A stretch of DNA of 36,448 nt from Pseudomonadota bacterium (GCA_039714795.1 JBDLIP010000005.1:1-36448), one strand, 5' to 3'; shown: positions 1-8,480, numbered from the stretch's first letter. Numbers and translations are program-made. The notes: a model not told the origin generated them from the sequence alone.

Positions 1-117
1 GTTGTTAGTAAAAATTCTTTTCCTAGGAGGGGATGGAAAGGATGGGTAACCTTGAAACAGGTGTGCTCATTGTATGCAGTTGACTGACTTATTAAACAAG
101 ATGGGTTATGGAAACTT

Positions 118-302
118 ATGACGATCGATTCAATTGATGCCACCAAAACAATAGAGCACACCGAGCTGTTAATCTGCTTTATGATCGTCTAAACCTCAAT
201 AGCCAAAACAGCAGCAAACCACCCTCCAGTGATCCAAATAGAGAAAAGACCAGTCGATCAAAGGTGAAGAACCCTCCAAACTTCATTTCAAATCCATGGT
301 AA
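118..302 (+). pseudogene. IS66-family transposase (TnpC) N-terminal remnant
   Basis: The reading frame at about 153-302 encodes the motif LNSQNSSKPPSSD, which is characteristic of the N-terminal region of IS66-family TnpC transposases (after the leucine-zipper-like helix, before the zinc-binding region). An ATG at 118 opens a different frame (MTIDSIDATKTIEH...) that resembles the start of such proteins but stops after about 24 codons. This suggests a frameshift between the two parts. The motif frame stops at 300-302, and the catalytic DDE region is absent. No IS66 terminal repeat was recognised. It is a short dead fragment, and the family assignment rests on this one motif. Confidence 0.6.
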
Positions 303-390
303 TAAAATAATGCTCTTTCATTTTTACCTTGCAAATCTGGACCAAGAGTCCATAATTGCAAGGATGATAACACGAAGAATATACACTTAA

Positions 391-1541
391 CTGTTACACT
401 TGCTCGATCATTATCCAGCGGTTGCATTGCTTGGCCCCCGTCAGGTTGGTAAAACAACGCTTGCTCTTGAGCTTGCTAAAGACCGACAAGCGATTTATCT
501 CGATTTGGAATCTGACAAAGATCGATCTAAGTTAGTAGATCCTGAACTTTACCTTTCAGATCATGAGGATAAGCTCGTGATTCTTGACGAAGTCCATCGG
601 CTCCCAAATTTATTTCAGAATCTACGTAGCCTCATCGATCAAGGTCGAAGGAAAGGCTTGAATGTAGGGCGTTTTCTACTGCTTGTGTGTTGGTTCAGCT
701 TCTGTAGATCTTTTGAGACAATCTGGTGAATCACTTGCAGGACGCGTTTCTTACCTTGAGCTTGTTCCCTTGGATATTCTTGAAGTTAATAGCAAGCAAA
801 TTGATAAACTCTGGATCAGAGGCGGATTTCCAAGCAGCTTTCTTGATTCTACAGAAAACATGAGCCTTAAATGGCGCCGCGATTTTATCAAAACCTACCT
901 CGAACGGGATAATACCGCAAATTGGGCCAAAGATTCCTGCTGAAACCCTTGGTCGTTTTTGGATGATGCTGGCGCATAATCAGGGTGGTTTACTCAATGC
1001 TGCAGCACTTGCGCGCGGCCTAGGTGTTGATGGTAAAACCATCGCTAAATATCTGGACCTGCTTGTGGACTTATTACTGGTTCGCAGACTTCCCCCCTGG
1101 CACAATAATCTTGGCAAACGTCTTGTCAAATCCCCAAAGATTTATGTGCGGGATAGTGGCATTACTCACGCACTTTTAAAATTACAAAACAAAGAGGCAG
1201 TGTTGGGACACCCTATTGTAGGTATGAGTTGGGAAGGATTTGTTATCGAAAACCTTATTGCAGTCGCCCCAGAAGATACCGATACATACTTTTATCGCTC
1301 ATCAGTGGGAGCTGAAATTGATCTTCTTTTGCGCTTTCCTGGAGATCAATTATGGGCCATAGAAATTAAGCGCAGCCTAACTCCAAAGCCGCGTAAGGGC
1401 TTTGACATTGCTTGTGATGATTTAAAACCCGATGCACGCTACGTCGTCTATCCTGGGTTGGAACAATTTCCAGTTTCTGCTCATACCAGAGCCATCAACT
1501 TATTTGATCTAGCTAAAAAAGCAAGAGCTATACCGAAGTGA
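391..1541 (+). pseudogene. AAA ATPase with DUF4143 domain, broken by two frameshifts
   Basis: Three successive frames together encode one protein of about 377 residues of the AAA_14/DUF4143 ATPase family, whose biological role is poorly defined. The Walker A motif GPRQVGKTT lies at about 430-456 and the Walker B-like VILDEVH at about 577-597. The C-terminal part (VGMSWEGFVIENL, then GAEIDLLL and IEIKR) is the PD-(D/E)XK-like DUF4143 domain. The first frameshift is at about 685-691, where seven extra bases interrupt an expected LLGSAS. The second is one extra base at about 911, after which the expected RDIPQIGP continues in a new frame. The start is also damaged: an in-frame stop sits at 388-390, no ATG follows, and the usual N-terminal 20-30 residues are missing. 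The last codons and the TGA stop (1539-1541) are contributed by a 119-bp repeat element. It is almost certainly non-functional. Confidence 0.85.
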
Positions 1542-1647
1542 AATCAAAACCTCCGTTTCCTGATACGCTCAAAGTGCTCATTTACACTTGTAAACTGCGC
1601 GCTTCTCGCTATCATTAAACTAGAGGTTTTGATTTCACGAGAGTATA
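1529..1647 (+). repeat. 119-bp palindromic TA-bounded repeat, copy 1
   Basis: First of three near-identical copies. Both ends read TATA, and the terminal inverted repeats are about 26 bp (inward sequence TATAC, a variable triplet region, then GTGAAATCAAAACCTC with one mismatch in this copy). The centre is palindromic around TTTACA/TTGTAAA, and the arms between centre and ends also pair imperfectly, so the whole element can fold into one long hairpin. It lies between the convergent ATPase pseudogene and tolB and supplies the stop codon of the former. No protein is encoded. Size, TA boundaries and lack of a transposase suggest a MITE moved by an IS630/Tc1-mariner-like enzyme, or an element of the Rickettsia palindromic type. 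That classification is inference. Confidence 0.85.
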
Positions 1648-1669
1648 CACTGTAGCTGGAAAACCCAGC

Positions 1670-3016
1670 TCAAGGAATCAAAGGAGACCATGAAGGACTT
1701 ACTGCACTTTCTCCCCTGGGTGTGGGAATGATGCGCTCATTGTGTCCTGTGATATCCACCATATACAGTTTGCCTGGAAGTTGGCTGCGACCTCTACCTC
1801 GATCAGACCTTGTATACATAAGAACGCGGCCATTTGGAGCCCACGTGGGTTCTTCAACCAAATAACCTTGAGCAATGAGCCTCTCACCGGTTCCATCAGG
1901 CTTAATGACACCGATATAAAAGCTTCCCTGATACATTTTTGTAAAAGCAATCAGGTCACCGCGCGGTGACCATACAGGGGTGGCATAACGACCATCTCCA
2001 AAGCTGATACGATGGATGCCAGAGCCATCAATATTCATGACATAAAGTTGCTGCGTCCCCCCACGGTCTGAATTGAAAACCACCTGTCGACCATCGGGCG
2101 ACACGCTGCCTGAGGTATCAATTACAGAGCCATAAGTTAGTCGCTGATATGTCCCTCCGCCCAGATTTACCATATACAAAGAACTGTTACCACGATCTGA
2201 GAGACTAAAAATCAAACGATTGCCATCGGGCAAAAAGCGTGGTGCAAAAGTCATATTTTTAAATTTCCCGATCACCTTCACGCTTTTATTTTTCAGATTC
2301 ATCAGTTTTACCCGAGGCGTCTTGCCATCGAGACCATAATCCATAAAGGTAATCTGTTGCACCGTTGGTGAAAACCGTGGTGTAAGCGTTAGCTTATCAC
2401 CTCTGGTGAGGTAATGGTGATTGGCTCCATCTTGATCCATCACTGCAATGCGTGTGCGTTTCTTTTTTCCTGCACCCGTTTCAGAAACGTAGGTTATGCG
2501 CGTGTCAAAGTACCCCTTTTCTCCCGTCATTCTTTGATAAATAGCATCAGCAATCTTGTGGGCAGCTCGGCGCCAGTCTTTTTTATTGAATGTCATGGAC
2601 AGGCCTTCAATTTGCTGTTCGGCAAACACATCAAACAGGCGAAAATCCACACGGAACTGATCACCAGACATCTCTGTGACCTTACCAACTACAAGTGCTT
2701 GGGCTTGCAGCAAACGCCAGTCAGCAAACCTTGGTGCGCCATTTACAGCAGTTGAGTCTTGAATAAAAGCAGCAGGATCAATGGGACGAAACAGTCCTGA
2801 ATTTTTAAGATCATTGGTGAGAACTTTGGTAACATCAAGAGCCACCTGGGTTTCCGAACTTGCATCTTTACCAGCTATAAAATTGGTAATGGCAATGGGA
2901 GTTGGAGCCATGGTTCCTTGGGTAATATCTACGTTGAGAGAAGCGTATGCGGTCGTACATAGATCACTAGTGATCCATAATGTTAAAAATAGAAAAAGAG
3001 AGAGAAATCTTTGCAT
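1670..3016 (-). CDS. tolB: Tol-Pal system protein TolB
   Basis: Periplasmic beta-propeller protein of the Tol-Pal envelope system, which links TolA and the lipoprotein Pal and helps constrict the outer membrane at division. A signal peptide spans roughly residues 1-26 (hydrophobic FLSLFLFLTLWI, likely cut after AYA). The N-terminal domain runs to about residue 160. It is followed by TolB-type propeller blades with repeated motifs such as SPDGRQVVFNSDRGG and WSPRGDLIAF. The length of about 448 residues is normal. An ATG also exists at 3022, but an AAAGGA Shine-Dalgarno sequence abuts that codon, whereas it sits six bases before the ATG at 3016, so 3016 is preferred. The gene starts 12 bases after the tolA stop and ends the operon. 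pal does not follow. A 6-bp hairpin (1654-1670) overlaps the stop but has no T tract. Confidence 0.96.
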   Translation of the reverse strand: MQRFLSLFLFLTLWITSDLCTTAYASLNVDITQGTMAPTPIAITNFIAGKDASSETQVALDVTKVLTNDLKNSGLFRPIDPAAFIQDSTAVNGAPRFADWRLLQAQALVVGKVTEMSGDQFRVDFRLFDVFAEQQIEGLSMTFNKKDWRRAAHKIADAIYQRMTGEKGYFDTRITYVSETGAGKKKRTRIAVMDQDGANHHYLTRGDKLTLTPRFSPTVQQITFMDYGLDGKTPRVKLMNLKNKSVKVIGKFKNMTFAPRFLPDGNRLIFSLSDRGNSSLYMVNLGGGTYQRLTYGSVIDTSGSVSPDGRQVVFNSDRGGTQQLYVMNIDGSGIHRISFGDGRYATPVWSPRGDLIAFTKMYQGSFYIGVIKPDGTGERLIAQGYLVEEPTWAPNGRVLMYTRSDRGRGRSQLPGKLYMVDITGHNERIIPTPRGESAVSPSWSPLIP

Positions 3017-3028
3017 GATCATTCCTTT

Positions 3029-3907
3029 CTAAAGCATTTCTTTGGGATTAAAGGTGAATGTAAATTCTTTCCATTGTTTATATTTGTTAGCTGGCAGCTT
3101 TAACGGGCTGCAATTAGGGTGTAGTACAGCACGCAGTGCACTTTCTGCAGCTATTTGGTAGTAGGGCCCTTGCTGTGTTGACATTGAATTTACAACCTTT
3201 GCGTGCCGCACGGTTCCGTCAGGATTAACTGAAACTGAGATTTTAACTACCAAATTTTCAGCATCACGAGCCCCTGCTGGAATGTTCCAACAGCCTGCAA
3301 TCTGCCGCCTTAAAGCATCCAATTCACTCATTGAAAGCCTATCACTGATATCTCCAGAATGCACAGGAGTATCTTCGTTTACCTTTCCCGCATTAGCAGT
3401 CATCGGTACCGCAGCTGCGCTTTTTTGTAGATTTTTCAACACCGAATTAAAATCACGCTGCGGCGTTTTTTTCTTAGCTGGTGGTGTGACCTTTTTTTTA
3501 GGCTTCACCTTAGGTTGAACTTTTTTAGGCTTGGGAGTAGGTTTAGGAGTTACTTTAGGTTTTTCCTTGGGTTTGTCTTTGGGTTTAATGGGCGCAGGTT
3601 TCAGTTTAGGAACTGACTCTGAAACAGGTGGAGTTGATGGTTGCGGGAGAGGTTTTGGTTTTTTCTCCACAGGTTTCGGGACATGTTCCGGAGTTGGTTT
3701 TTTGGCAAGCTCAGGTGGTTTTTCTAAGATTTCTTCAACGGGTGATTTGCGGGGTGCCTTGGTTGTTTCTGAAATCTCTGGCACCACTTCAATGGCAATG
3801 GGTTGCAACGTAACCAGGGTATTTGGCGCCCAATGCGGCAACCCAAGAATAAGGAGGGTCAGCACAAAGACGTGCAAACTGGCTGAAAGAGTAACCCCTT
3901 GCTTCAT
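3029..3907 (-). CDS. tolA: Cell envelope protein TolA (TonB/TolA family)
   Basis: Inner membrane-anchored, periplasm-spanning protein that couples the TolQR proton-driven motor to TolB and Pal. A single N-terminal membrane anchor lies at about residues 8-26 (LHVFVLTLLILGLPHW). A proline- and lysine-rich linker follows at about residues 50-155 (many PKP and KPK repeats), which is expected to be extended. The C-terminal domain at about residues 195-292 (CWNIPAGARDAENLVVKISV, NPDGTVRHAKVV, and a run ending FTFNP) matches the TolA/TonB C-terminal fold. The length of 292 residues suits alphaproteobacterial TolA. Its start overlaps the tolR stop by 4 bases (ATGA), which suggests translational coupling. 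Assignment rests on architecture and position, since the linker itself is not diagnostic. Confidence 0.93.
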   Translation of the reverse strand: MKQGVTLSASLHVFVLTLLILGLPHWAPNTLVTLQPIAIEVVPEISETTKAPRKSPVEEILEKPPELAKKPTPEHVPKPVEKKPKPLPQPSTPPVSESVPKLKPAPIKPKDKPKEKPKVTPKPTPKPKKVQPKVKPKKKVTPPAKKKTPQRDFNSVLKNLQKSAAAVPMTANAGKVNEDTPVHSGDISDRLSMSELDALRRQIAGCWNIPAGARDAENLVVKISVSVNPDGTVRHAKVVNSMSTQQGPYYQIAAESALRAVLHPNCSPLKLPANKYKQWKEFTFTFNPKEML

Positions 3908-4377
3908 GACTGCCTTGATTTTTGCCGAGTGTTGCCTGCATATTTTGGCATTTCTGTCAGGAGCGCCACCTTTTCAAATCCAGCTGCTGTAATGGTTCCC
4001 ATCACCTGCATCATTTTGCCGTAGCTAATGGTGCGATCACCGCGGATAAAAATTCGTGTTTTGGTGTTTTCTAAAGCAATTGCTTTAAGGCGCGGCGCTA
4101 AGGCTTCCAATGAAACAGTGGTTTCTTGCAAAAAAATTTCACCTTGGGGCGAAATAGATACCACGAGCGGTTCAGTTTTTTCATTGACGGTTCCTGCATC
4201 CACTTCTGGCAGATCTACAGGAACTCCTACTGTCATTAATGGCGCCGTCACCATAAATATAATCAGCAACACCAACATCACATCCACAAAGGGTGTGACA
4301 TTGATTTCACTCATCGCTCTAGGGCGGCGCCGCAGTCCATTTTGTGAGCGTGAGGAAGAGTTGATAGAGACCCCCAT
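3904..4377 (-). CDS. tolR: Tol-Pal motor subunit TolR (ExbD family)
   Basis: ExbD/TolR-family proton channel subunit of the inner membrane. A cytoplasmic N-terminus (about residues 1-28, with an arginine-rich RRRPR) is followed by the signature EINVTPFVDVMLVLLIIFMV at about residues 24-43. Within it Asp32 is the conserved protonatable residue of the single transmembrane helix. The remainder (about residues 50-157) is the periplasmic domain, with IRGDRTISYGKMMQVM typical of the family. Five bases separate it from the upstream tolQ stop, and its own stop overlaps tolA by 4 bases. It is full length at 157 residues. ExbD is the alternative name within the family, but the tolQ-tolR-tolA-tolB context favours TolR. 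Confidence 0.96.
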   Translation of the reverse strand: MGVSINSSSRSQNGLRRRPRAMSEINVTPFVDVMLVLLIIFMVTAPLMTVGVPVDLPEVDAGTVNEKTEPLVVSISPQGEIFLQETTVSLEALAPRLKAIALENTKTRIFIRGDRTISYGKMMQVMGTITAAGFEKVALLTEMPKYAGNTRQKSRQS

Positions 4378-4382
4378 AAAAC

Positions 4383-5117
4383 TTAAGCCTCTTCTAGATG
4401 ATTGGAAAAGATTGAGCCAACTTCTTGGACAAAACCATCGAGATGCCCGGCATAACGATCCAAATCATGAGAAAGTTTGTTATACGCAATCACCGCAGGG
4501 ATAGCTGCAATCAATCCCAGCGCTGTTGCAAACAGGGCTTCAGCGATTCCTGGAGCCACCACTGCAAGGTTGGTGCTTTTCATCAAGGCGATTCCCTGGA
4601 AACTATTCATAATCCCCCACACTGTTCCGAACAAGCCAATAAAGGGCGCTGTTGCCCCCACGGTTGCCAAGAAACCAAGGTGTTGTTCCAGTAAGTCCAG
4701 TTCACGATTTGCTGTTAGCCGCATAGTTCGATTCAGCTTTTTTAAAATCCGATCTTGTGCCTCAGTTGAACTCATGATTCCTTTCTTGCCCACACGTCTC
4801 CATTCCTGCATGGCTGTTGCAAAAACGCTGCTGAGAGGATCTTTAGGGGGAGTTGCCGTGTGATCATAAATTGCATCCAATGACTTACCAGAGGTCAGCA
4901 AGATTTCAAATTTTTCTCCTGCAGCGGTGTAACGACGCAGGGTCATTGATTTGGAAAAGATAATCGTCCAGCACCAAAAAGAGGCTCCAATAAGCAATAG
5001 AATGACAACTTGGACGATAAAATCAGCCCCTAGAAATAATCCAAAGAGAGAAAAATCGGGCGTGGCACCTGACGTTCCCATCGTTGTTGCATTCATCGTT
5101 GTACTTATCTCACTCAT
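4383..5117 (-). CDS. tolQ: Tol-Pal motor subunit TolQ (MotA/TolQ/ExbB family)
   Basis: Inner membrane proton channel subunit that works with TolR to energise TolA. It has three membrane segments: about residues 33-55 (FIVQVVILLLIGASFWCWTI), then a pair in the C-terminal half around LGFLATVGATAPFIGLFGTV and IAEALFATALGLIAAIPAVI. The latter two are the conserved MotA/TolQ/ExbB core. An ATG at 5147 would add ten residues inside ybgC. The ATG at 5117 is preferred because GGAGA lies about seven bases upstream and because it forms an ATGA overlap with the ybgC stop. That gives 244 residues, close to the family norm. The downstream neighbour is tolR. Confidence 0.96.
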   Translation of the reverse strand: MSEISTTMNATTMGTSGATPDFSLFGLFLGADFIVQVVILLLIGASFWCWTIIFSKSMTLRRYTAAGEKFEILLTSGKSLDAIYDHTATPPKDPLSSVFATAMQEWRRVGKKGIMSSTEAQDRILKKLNRTMRLTANRELDLLEQHLGFLATVGATAPFIGLFGTVWGIMNSFQGIALMKSTNLAVVAPGIAEALFATALGLIAAIPAVIAYNKLSHDLDRYAGHLDGFVQEVGSIFSNHLEEA

Positions 5118-5572
5118 TGCGTGTTTCTCCTTAACGCTATCTTGCAAAATCTATTCATTTCTAAAGCATCTATAAATGCAACCGGGATTCGAATTGGCTT
5201 TTTTTGGTTATCGATGCAAGCAAGCTTTACACTTATTTGCACCAGTTTTTCTCCCTGCCTAATGATTTCCTGTTGCATTGTTACAGTCATACGACGGAGT
5301 TCCGTCACACTAGTCTGCACAGCAAGGCAATCATCCAAAAAACCCGGATGCAGATAGTCTACCGTACATTGACGTACAACGAAAGCCTGTCGATTTTGTT
5401 GCAACATCAATGAGTGATGTAAACCAAACTCTCTGAGCATCTCAGTTCTGGCACGTTCTGCAAACTTTAGATAATTGGCATAGTACACGATACCGGCTGC
5501 ATCCGTATCTTCGAAGTACACACGAACATTGTGGATGTGTTTTTGCGTAGAATTCAGTAAATCATCCGGCAT
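5114..5572 (-). CDS. ybgC: Tol-Pal associated acyl-CoA thioesterase YbgC
   Basis: Hot-dog fold thioesterase of the 4-hydroxybenzoyl-CoA thioesterase/YbgC family, which hydrolyses acyl-CoA and is commonly encoded with the tol genes. The family signature at about residues 19-33 ([16 protein letters not shown]) includes Asp24, equivalent to the catalytic Asp18 of E. coli YbgC. The following [14 protein letters not shown] is also typical. It has 152 residues, slightly longer than E. coli YbgC because of the N- and C-terminal ends. Its ATG at 5572 is preceded by GGAGG eight bases upstream and lies within the last codons of ruvB (11-base overlap). Its stop overlaps the preferred tolQ start by 4 bases. 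Confidence 0.95.
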   Translation of the reverse strand: MPDDLLNSTQKHIHNVRVYFEDTDAAGIVYYANYLKFAERARTEMLREFGLHHSLMLQQNRQAFVVRQCTVDYLHPGFLDDCLAVQTSVTELRRMTVTMQQEIIRQGEKLVQISVKLACIDNQKKPIRIPVAFIDALEMNRFCKIALRRNTQ

Positions 5573-6599
5573 TCATTTTGCCTCCAATCAGCTTAAGCTG
5601 TGGATCAACTGGAGCTTGCAGACCTAGATAGCCATACCCTTCACTTGTCAGAACGCGACCCCTTGATGTTCGGTGGATAAGTCCCTGTTGAATAAGGTAA
5701 GGCTCAATCACATCTTCGACCACATCCCTTTGCTCTGAAAGAGCTGCTGCGAGTGTTTCAACACCCACTGGTCCGCCGCCATAGTGCACAGCTAAACGCT
5801 CTAGGTATTGCCGGTCCATTGCGTCCAGTCCTCGATCATCAATGTCTAAACGGTTTAAAGAGTGTTGTGCTGTTGCCAGATCAACGACTTCTTTGTTCAT
5901 TACAGTTGCAAAGTCACGCACTCGCCGCAACAATCGTCCGGCGATACGCGGTGTGCCTCGAGAACGTCGGGCAATCTCTTTTGCGCCTTCTGGATTTAAA
6001 TCTAGTTTCAGTAGTTGCGCTGAACGACGGATGATCAGTTCAAGTTCTGCAAGGGTATAAAACTGTAGATGTACGGGTATCCCAAAGCGATCTCGAAGAG
6101 GCGCTGTAATTAAGCCAGCTCGGGTGGTGGCTGCCACAAGCGTAAAAGGGGGCAAATCAATTTGCACCGAGCGCGCAGCTGGCCCTTCTCCGATCATAAT
6201 GTCAATTCTGTAATCTTCCATTGCCGGGTAGAGAATTTCTTCAACCGCCGGATTCAGTCGGTGAATTTCATCGATAAACAAGACATCATTGGGTTGTAGG
6301 TTTGTTAAAACTGCGGCTAAGTCACCTGCTTTAGCCAAAACTGGTCCTGAAGTTGAGCGAAACCCAACCCCAAGCTCACGAGCTACAATTTGCGATAATG
6401 TTGTTTTACCAAGACCTGGAGGGCCATGTAATAAGACATGATCTAGGGCGGATTCTCGTCGTTTTGCTGCCTCAATAAAAACGCATAAATTGGCACGCGC
6501 TTGCTCTTGGCCGATAAACTCGCGCATATTAAGGGGACGCAGTGACTTATCAGCCTCGTCTTCTGCGAGCTTTTCGGTTTCAATGACACGATCACTCAT
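5562..6599 (-). CDS. ruvB: Holliday junction branch migration helicase RuvB
   Basis: Hexameric AAA+ motor that drives Holliday junction branch migration together with RuvA. Residues 21-36 ([13 protein letters not shown]) are the usual RuvB start, followed by Walker [10 protein letters not shown] at 59-67 and Walker [10 protein letters not shown] around 107-115 (Asp110, Glu111). The sensor-type motif [18 protein letters not shown] comes next, and the C-terminal winged helix includes [14 protein letters not shown]-like sequence (here [15 protein letters not shown]). The length of 345 residues is standard. Its start overlaps the ruvA stop by 4 bases, and its end overlaps ybgC by 11 bases. Confidence 0.98.
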   Translation of the reverse strand: MSDRVIETEKLAEDEADKSLRPLNMREFIGQEQARANLCVFIEAAKRRESALDHVLLHGPPGLGKTTLSQIVARELGVGFRSTSGPVLAKAGDLAAVLTNLQPNDVLFIDEIHRLNPAVEEILYPAMEDYRIDIMIGEGPAARSVQIDLPPFTLVAATTRAGLITAPLRDRFGIPVHLQFYTLAELELIIRRSAQLLKLDLNPEGAKEIARRSRGTPRIAGRLLRRVRDFATVMNKEVVDLATAQHSLNRLDIDDRGLDAMDRQYLERLAVHYGGGPVGVETLAAALSEQRDVVEDVIEPYLIQQGLIHRTSRGRVLTSEGYGYLGLQAPVDPQLKLIGGKMNAG

Positions 6600-7207
6600 G
6601 CAACTGCCCTTGAGAGTTTTGCAAGGGCCGCGCGAATTAAATCGGTAACCTCAAGGGTTTCAGTTGCCGCATCCTGAATTTGCCGCAAGACTTCAGAAAC
6701 TTGAGCTTGCTTGTATCCCAGCTGTGTTAGTGCCAATCGGGCTTCCTCGTAAGCTGGGGAAACTTGCGCCACACTGGATCCACCAGTCGCGCTAATACCA
6801 GAAGCACCTAAACTCTTTTCCTTCAACTCGTTGACAATGCGGGCGGCCAACTTACCCCCCACACCGTCAGCCCTGGTTAACAGTGTTTTATCTTGCGAGG
6901 CAATTGCCACATGAATATCATTTGGAGTTAATACCGACAAAATAGCAAGCGCAACTTTCATACCCACGCCCTGAACGGTTGTCAAAAGGCGAAACCAATC
7001 TTTTTCATTTTCACTGTAAAAACCATATAACTGCAAACTTTCCTGTCGCATAACCGTTTCAATGAAAAGTGTTATGGACTCTCCTAAAGCTGGAAACATG
7101 CTCAACGTCTTTTGTGAACAGGCCACTTGGTAGCCCACACCATTTACGTCAATAACTAAGAAGCCATCTCCTAGTGTATCAATCACTCCTCTTAATTTAG
7201 CAATCAT
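6596..7207 (-). CDS. ruvA: Holliday junction DNA helicase subunit RuvA
   Basis: Tetrameric Holliday junction-binding protein that targets RuvB to the junction. The N-terminal OB-fold domain ([20 protein letters not shown], then [11 protein letters not shown]) is typical. The helix-hairpin-helix region follows ([17 protein letters not shown] and [19 protein letters not shown]). After a Ser/Gly-rich linker, the C-terminal domain III ([20 protein letters not shown]) contacts RuvB. It has 203 residues, the normal length. It overlaps both ruvC upstream and ruvB downstream by 4 bases, so the ruvCAB genes are likely translationally coupled. Confidence 0.97.
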   Translation of the reverse strand: MIAKLRGVIDTLGDGFLVIDVNGVGYQVACSQKTLSMFPALGESITLFIETVMRQESLQLYGFYSENEKDWFRLLTTVQGVGMKVALAILSVLTPNDIHVAIASQDKTLLTRADGVGGKLAARIVNELKEKSLGASGISATGGSSVAQVSPAYEEARLALTQLGYKQAQVSEVLRQIQDAATETLEVTDLIRAALAKLSRAVA

Positions 7208-7710
7208 GCAGCGATTCCCTTATTCCAAAAATTGCTTGTCGTACTAAAATGTGCATGACAAACAGCAGTTGCCAGCGCATCAGCTGTATCAGAAGTTAAA
7301 GCCCCGCATGTTGGCAGGACGTGCTGCATCATGATTTTCATTTGTTCTTTGGTTGCATGGCCGGTGCCAACAACGGATTTTTTGATTTGATTGGCTGTGT
7401 ATTCACTTACCTTGAGTCCTTTGTATGCAGGCGTTAATAGGACTACACCTCTTGCTTCTCCAAGTTTCAAAGTCGTCGTTGGGTTGTTATTAACAAAAGT
7501 TTTTTCAACAGCCGCGTCTTGCGGTTGATGTAAATCGATCACCTGACAAATCTCTTTGAAAATATGGCTCAAGCGCTGCGCCATATCCAGGGATGTGTCA
7601 GGAGAGATAAGCCCATGAGCAATGTGGCCAAGCTTTGAGCCATCTATTTCAACTATACCCCATCCAGTTCTGCGCAGACCTGGATCTAATCCTAAAATTC
7701 TTCTTACCAT
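7204..7710 (-). CDS. ruvC: Holliday junction resolvase RuvC
   Basis: Homodimeric endonuclease that resolves Holliday junctions by paired nicks. The RNase H-like catalytic carboxylates are all present: Asp9 in LGLDPGLRRTGWG, Glu69 in AAVEKTFVNNNP, and Asp141 and Asp144 in SDTADALATAVCH. It has 168 residues, near the usual 165-175. It lies 23 bases downstream of yebC and overlaps ruvA by 4 bases. The order yebC-ruvC-ruvA-ruvB is widely conserved in alphaproteobacteria. Confidence 0.98.
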   Translation of the reverse strand: MVRRILGLDPGLRRTGWGIVEIDGSKLGHIAHGLISPDTSLDMAQRLSHIFKEICQVIDLHQPQDAAVEKTFVNNNPTTTLKLGEARGVVLLTPAYKGLKVSEYTANQIKKSVVGTGHATKEQMKIMMQHVLPTCGALTSDTADALATAVCHAHFSTTSNFWNKGIAA

Positions 7711-7733
7711 AATCAGTTAATTACCTACTAATG

Positions 7734-8480
7734 TTACGATTTCAACTGCTCCAGCACCTCATCTGAAACTTCATAATTTGCTGAGATGGATTGCACGTCG
7801 TCATTATCCTCCAGCACCTCCAATAACTTAAAAAGAGACTGCGCATGATCCAAATCTACTGCGGTTGTATTTTTGGGAATCCACGACAAGCAAGCTCTTT
7901 CTGGATCACCAAATGTCTCCGCCATGGCTTCACGCACGGCGTGTAGATCATCAGGATTACATTGAACCTCATGTAACTCACTGCCAGATTCAACATTGGT
8001 TGCACCTGCTTCCAGGGCACCTTCAAAGATTTTTTCTTCAGAGATAGTATCAGCTGGATATTCTATTAGCCCAATCCGATCAAACATAAAAGCTACACTA
8101 TTGGTTTCGCCCAAGTTGCCGCCAAACTTGGTAAATGCGGAGCGAACTTCAGAGGCAGACCGATTGCGGTTATCGGTTAACACATCAACAATGAGCGCAA
8201 CCCCTCCGGGTCCATAGCCCTCATAACGCATTTCTTCGTAGTCGGCAGCTCCGTCTTCACCCGACCCCCTACTGATTGCCCGCTCCATCGTATCCTTGGG
8301 CATATTTGAAGAACGCGCCAAATGAATAGCAGATCGCAATCGGGGGTTAGAATCTGGATCAGGCCCAGAGCGGGCTGCAACGGTAAGCTCACGAATGATT
8401 TTGGTAAATACCTTGGCGCGTTTTTTATCCTGCGCGCCCTTACGGTGCATAATGTTTTTAAATTGGGAATGACCTGCCAT
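7734..8480 (-). CDS. yebC: YebC/PmpR family protein (TACO1-like)
   Basis: YebC/PmpR family protein. Members have been described as DNA-binding regulators and, more recently, as factors that help ribosomes translate difficult sequences. The start MAGHSQFKNIMHRKGAQDKKRAK is close to the family signature ([21 protein letters not shown]). The segment YEGYGPGGVALIVDVLTDNRNR is diagnostic, and the C-terminal ends are typical at 248 residues. The ATG at 8480 has an AGGTGA Shine-Dalgarno about nine bases upstream. It is probably the first gene of the yebC-ruvCAB-ybgC-tolQRAB unit, because 85 non-coding bases with a dyad precede it. Confidence 0.96.
   Translation of the reverse strand: MAGHSQFKNIMHRKGAQDKKRAKVFTKIIRELTVAARSGPDPDSNPRLRSAIHLARSSNMPKDTMERAISRGSGEDGAADYEEMRYEGYGPGGVALIVDVLTDNRNRSASEVRSAFTKFGGNLGETNSVAFMFDRIGLIEYPADTISEEKIFEGALEAGATNVESGSELHEVQCNPDDLHAVREAMAETFGDPERACLSWIPKNTTAVDLDHAQSLFKLLEVLEDNDDVQSISANYEVSDEVLEQLKS

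Noticed and set aside
33-83. AGGAGGGG followed by an ATG near position 33
   Set aside because: The frame stops after 16 codons and the spacing to the purine run is too short, so it is not called as a gene.
179-457. Minus-strand frame of 92 codons over the IS66 and ATPase remnants
   Set aside because: It is antisense to recognisable plus-strand coding remnants and has no recognisable motif.
1654-1670. 6-bp hairpin AGCTGG/CCAGCT at the tolB stop
   Set aside because: There is no T tract on either strand after the stem, so it is not called a terminator.
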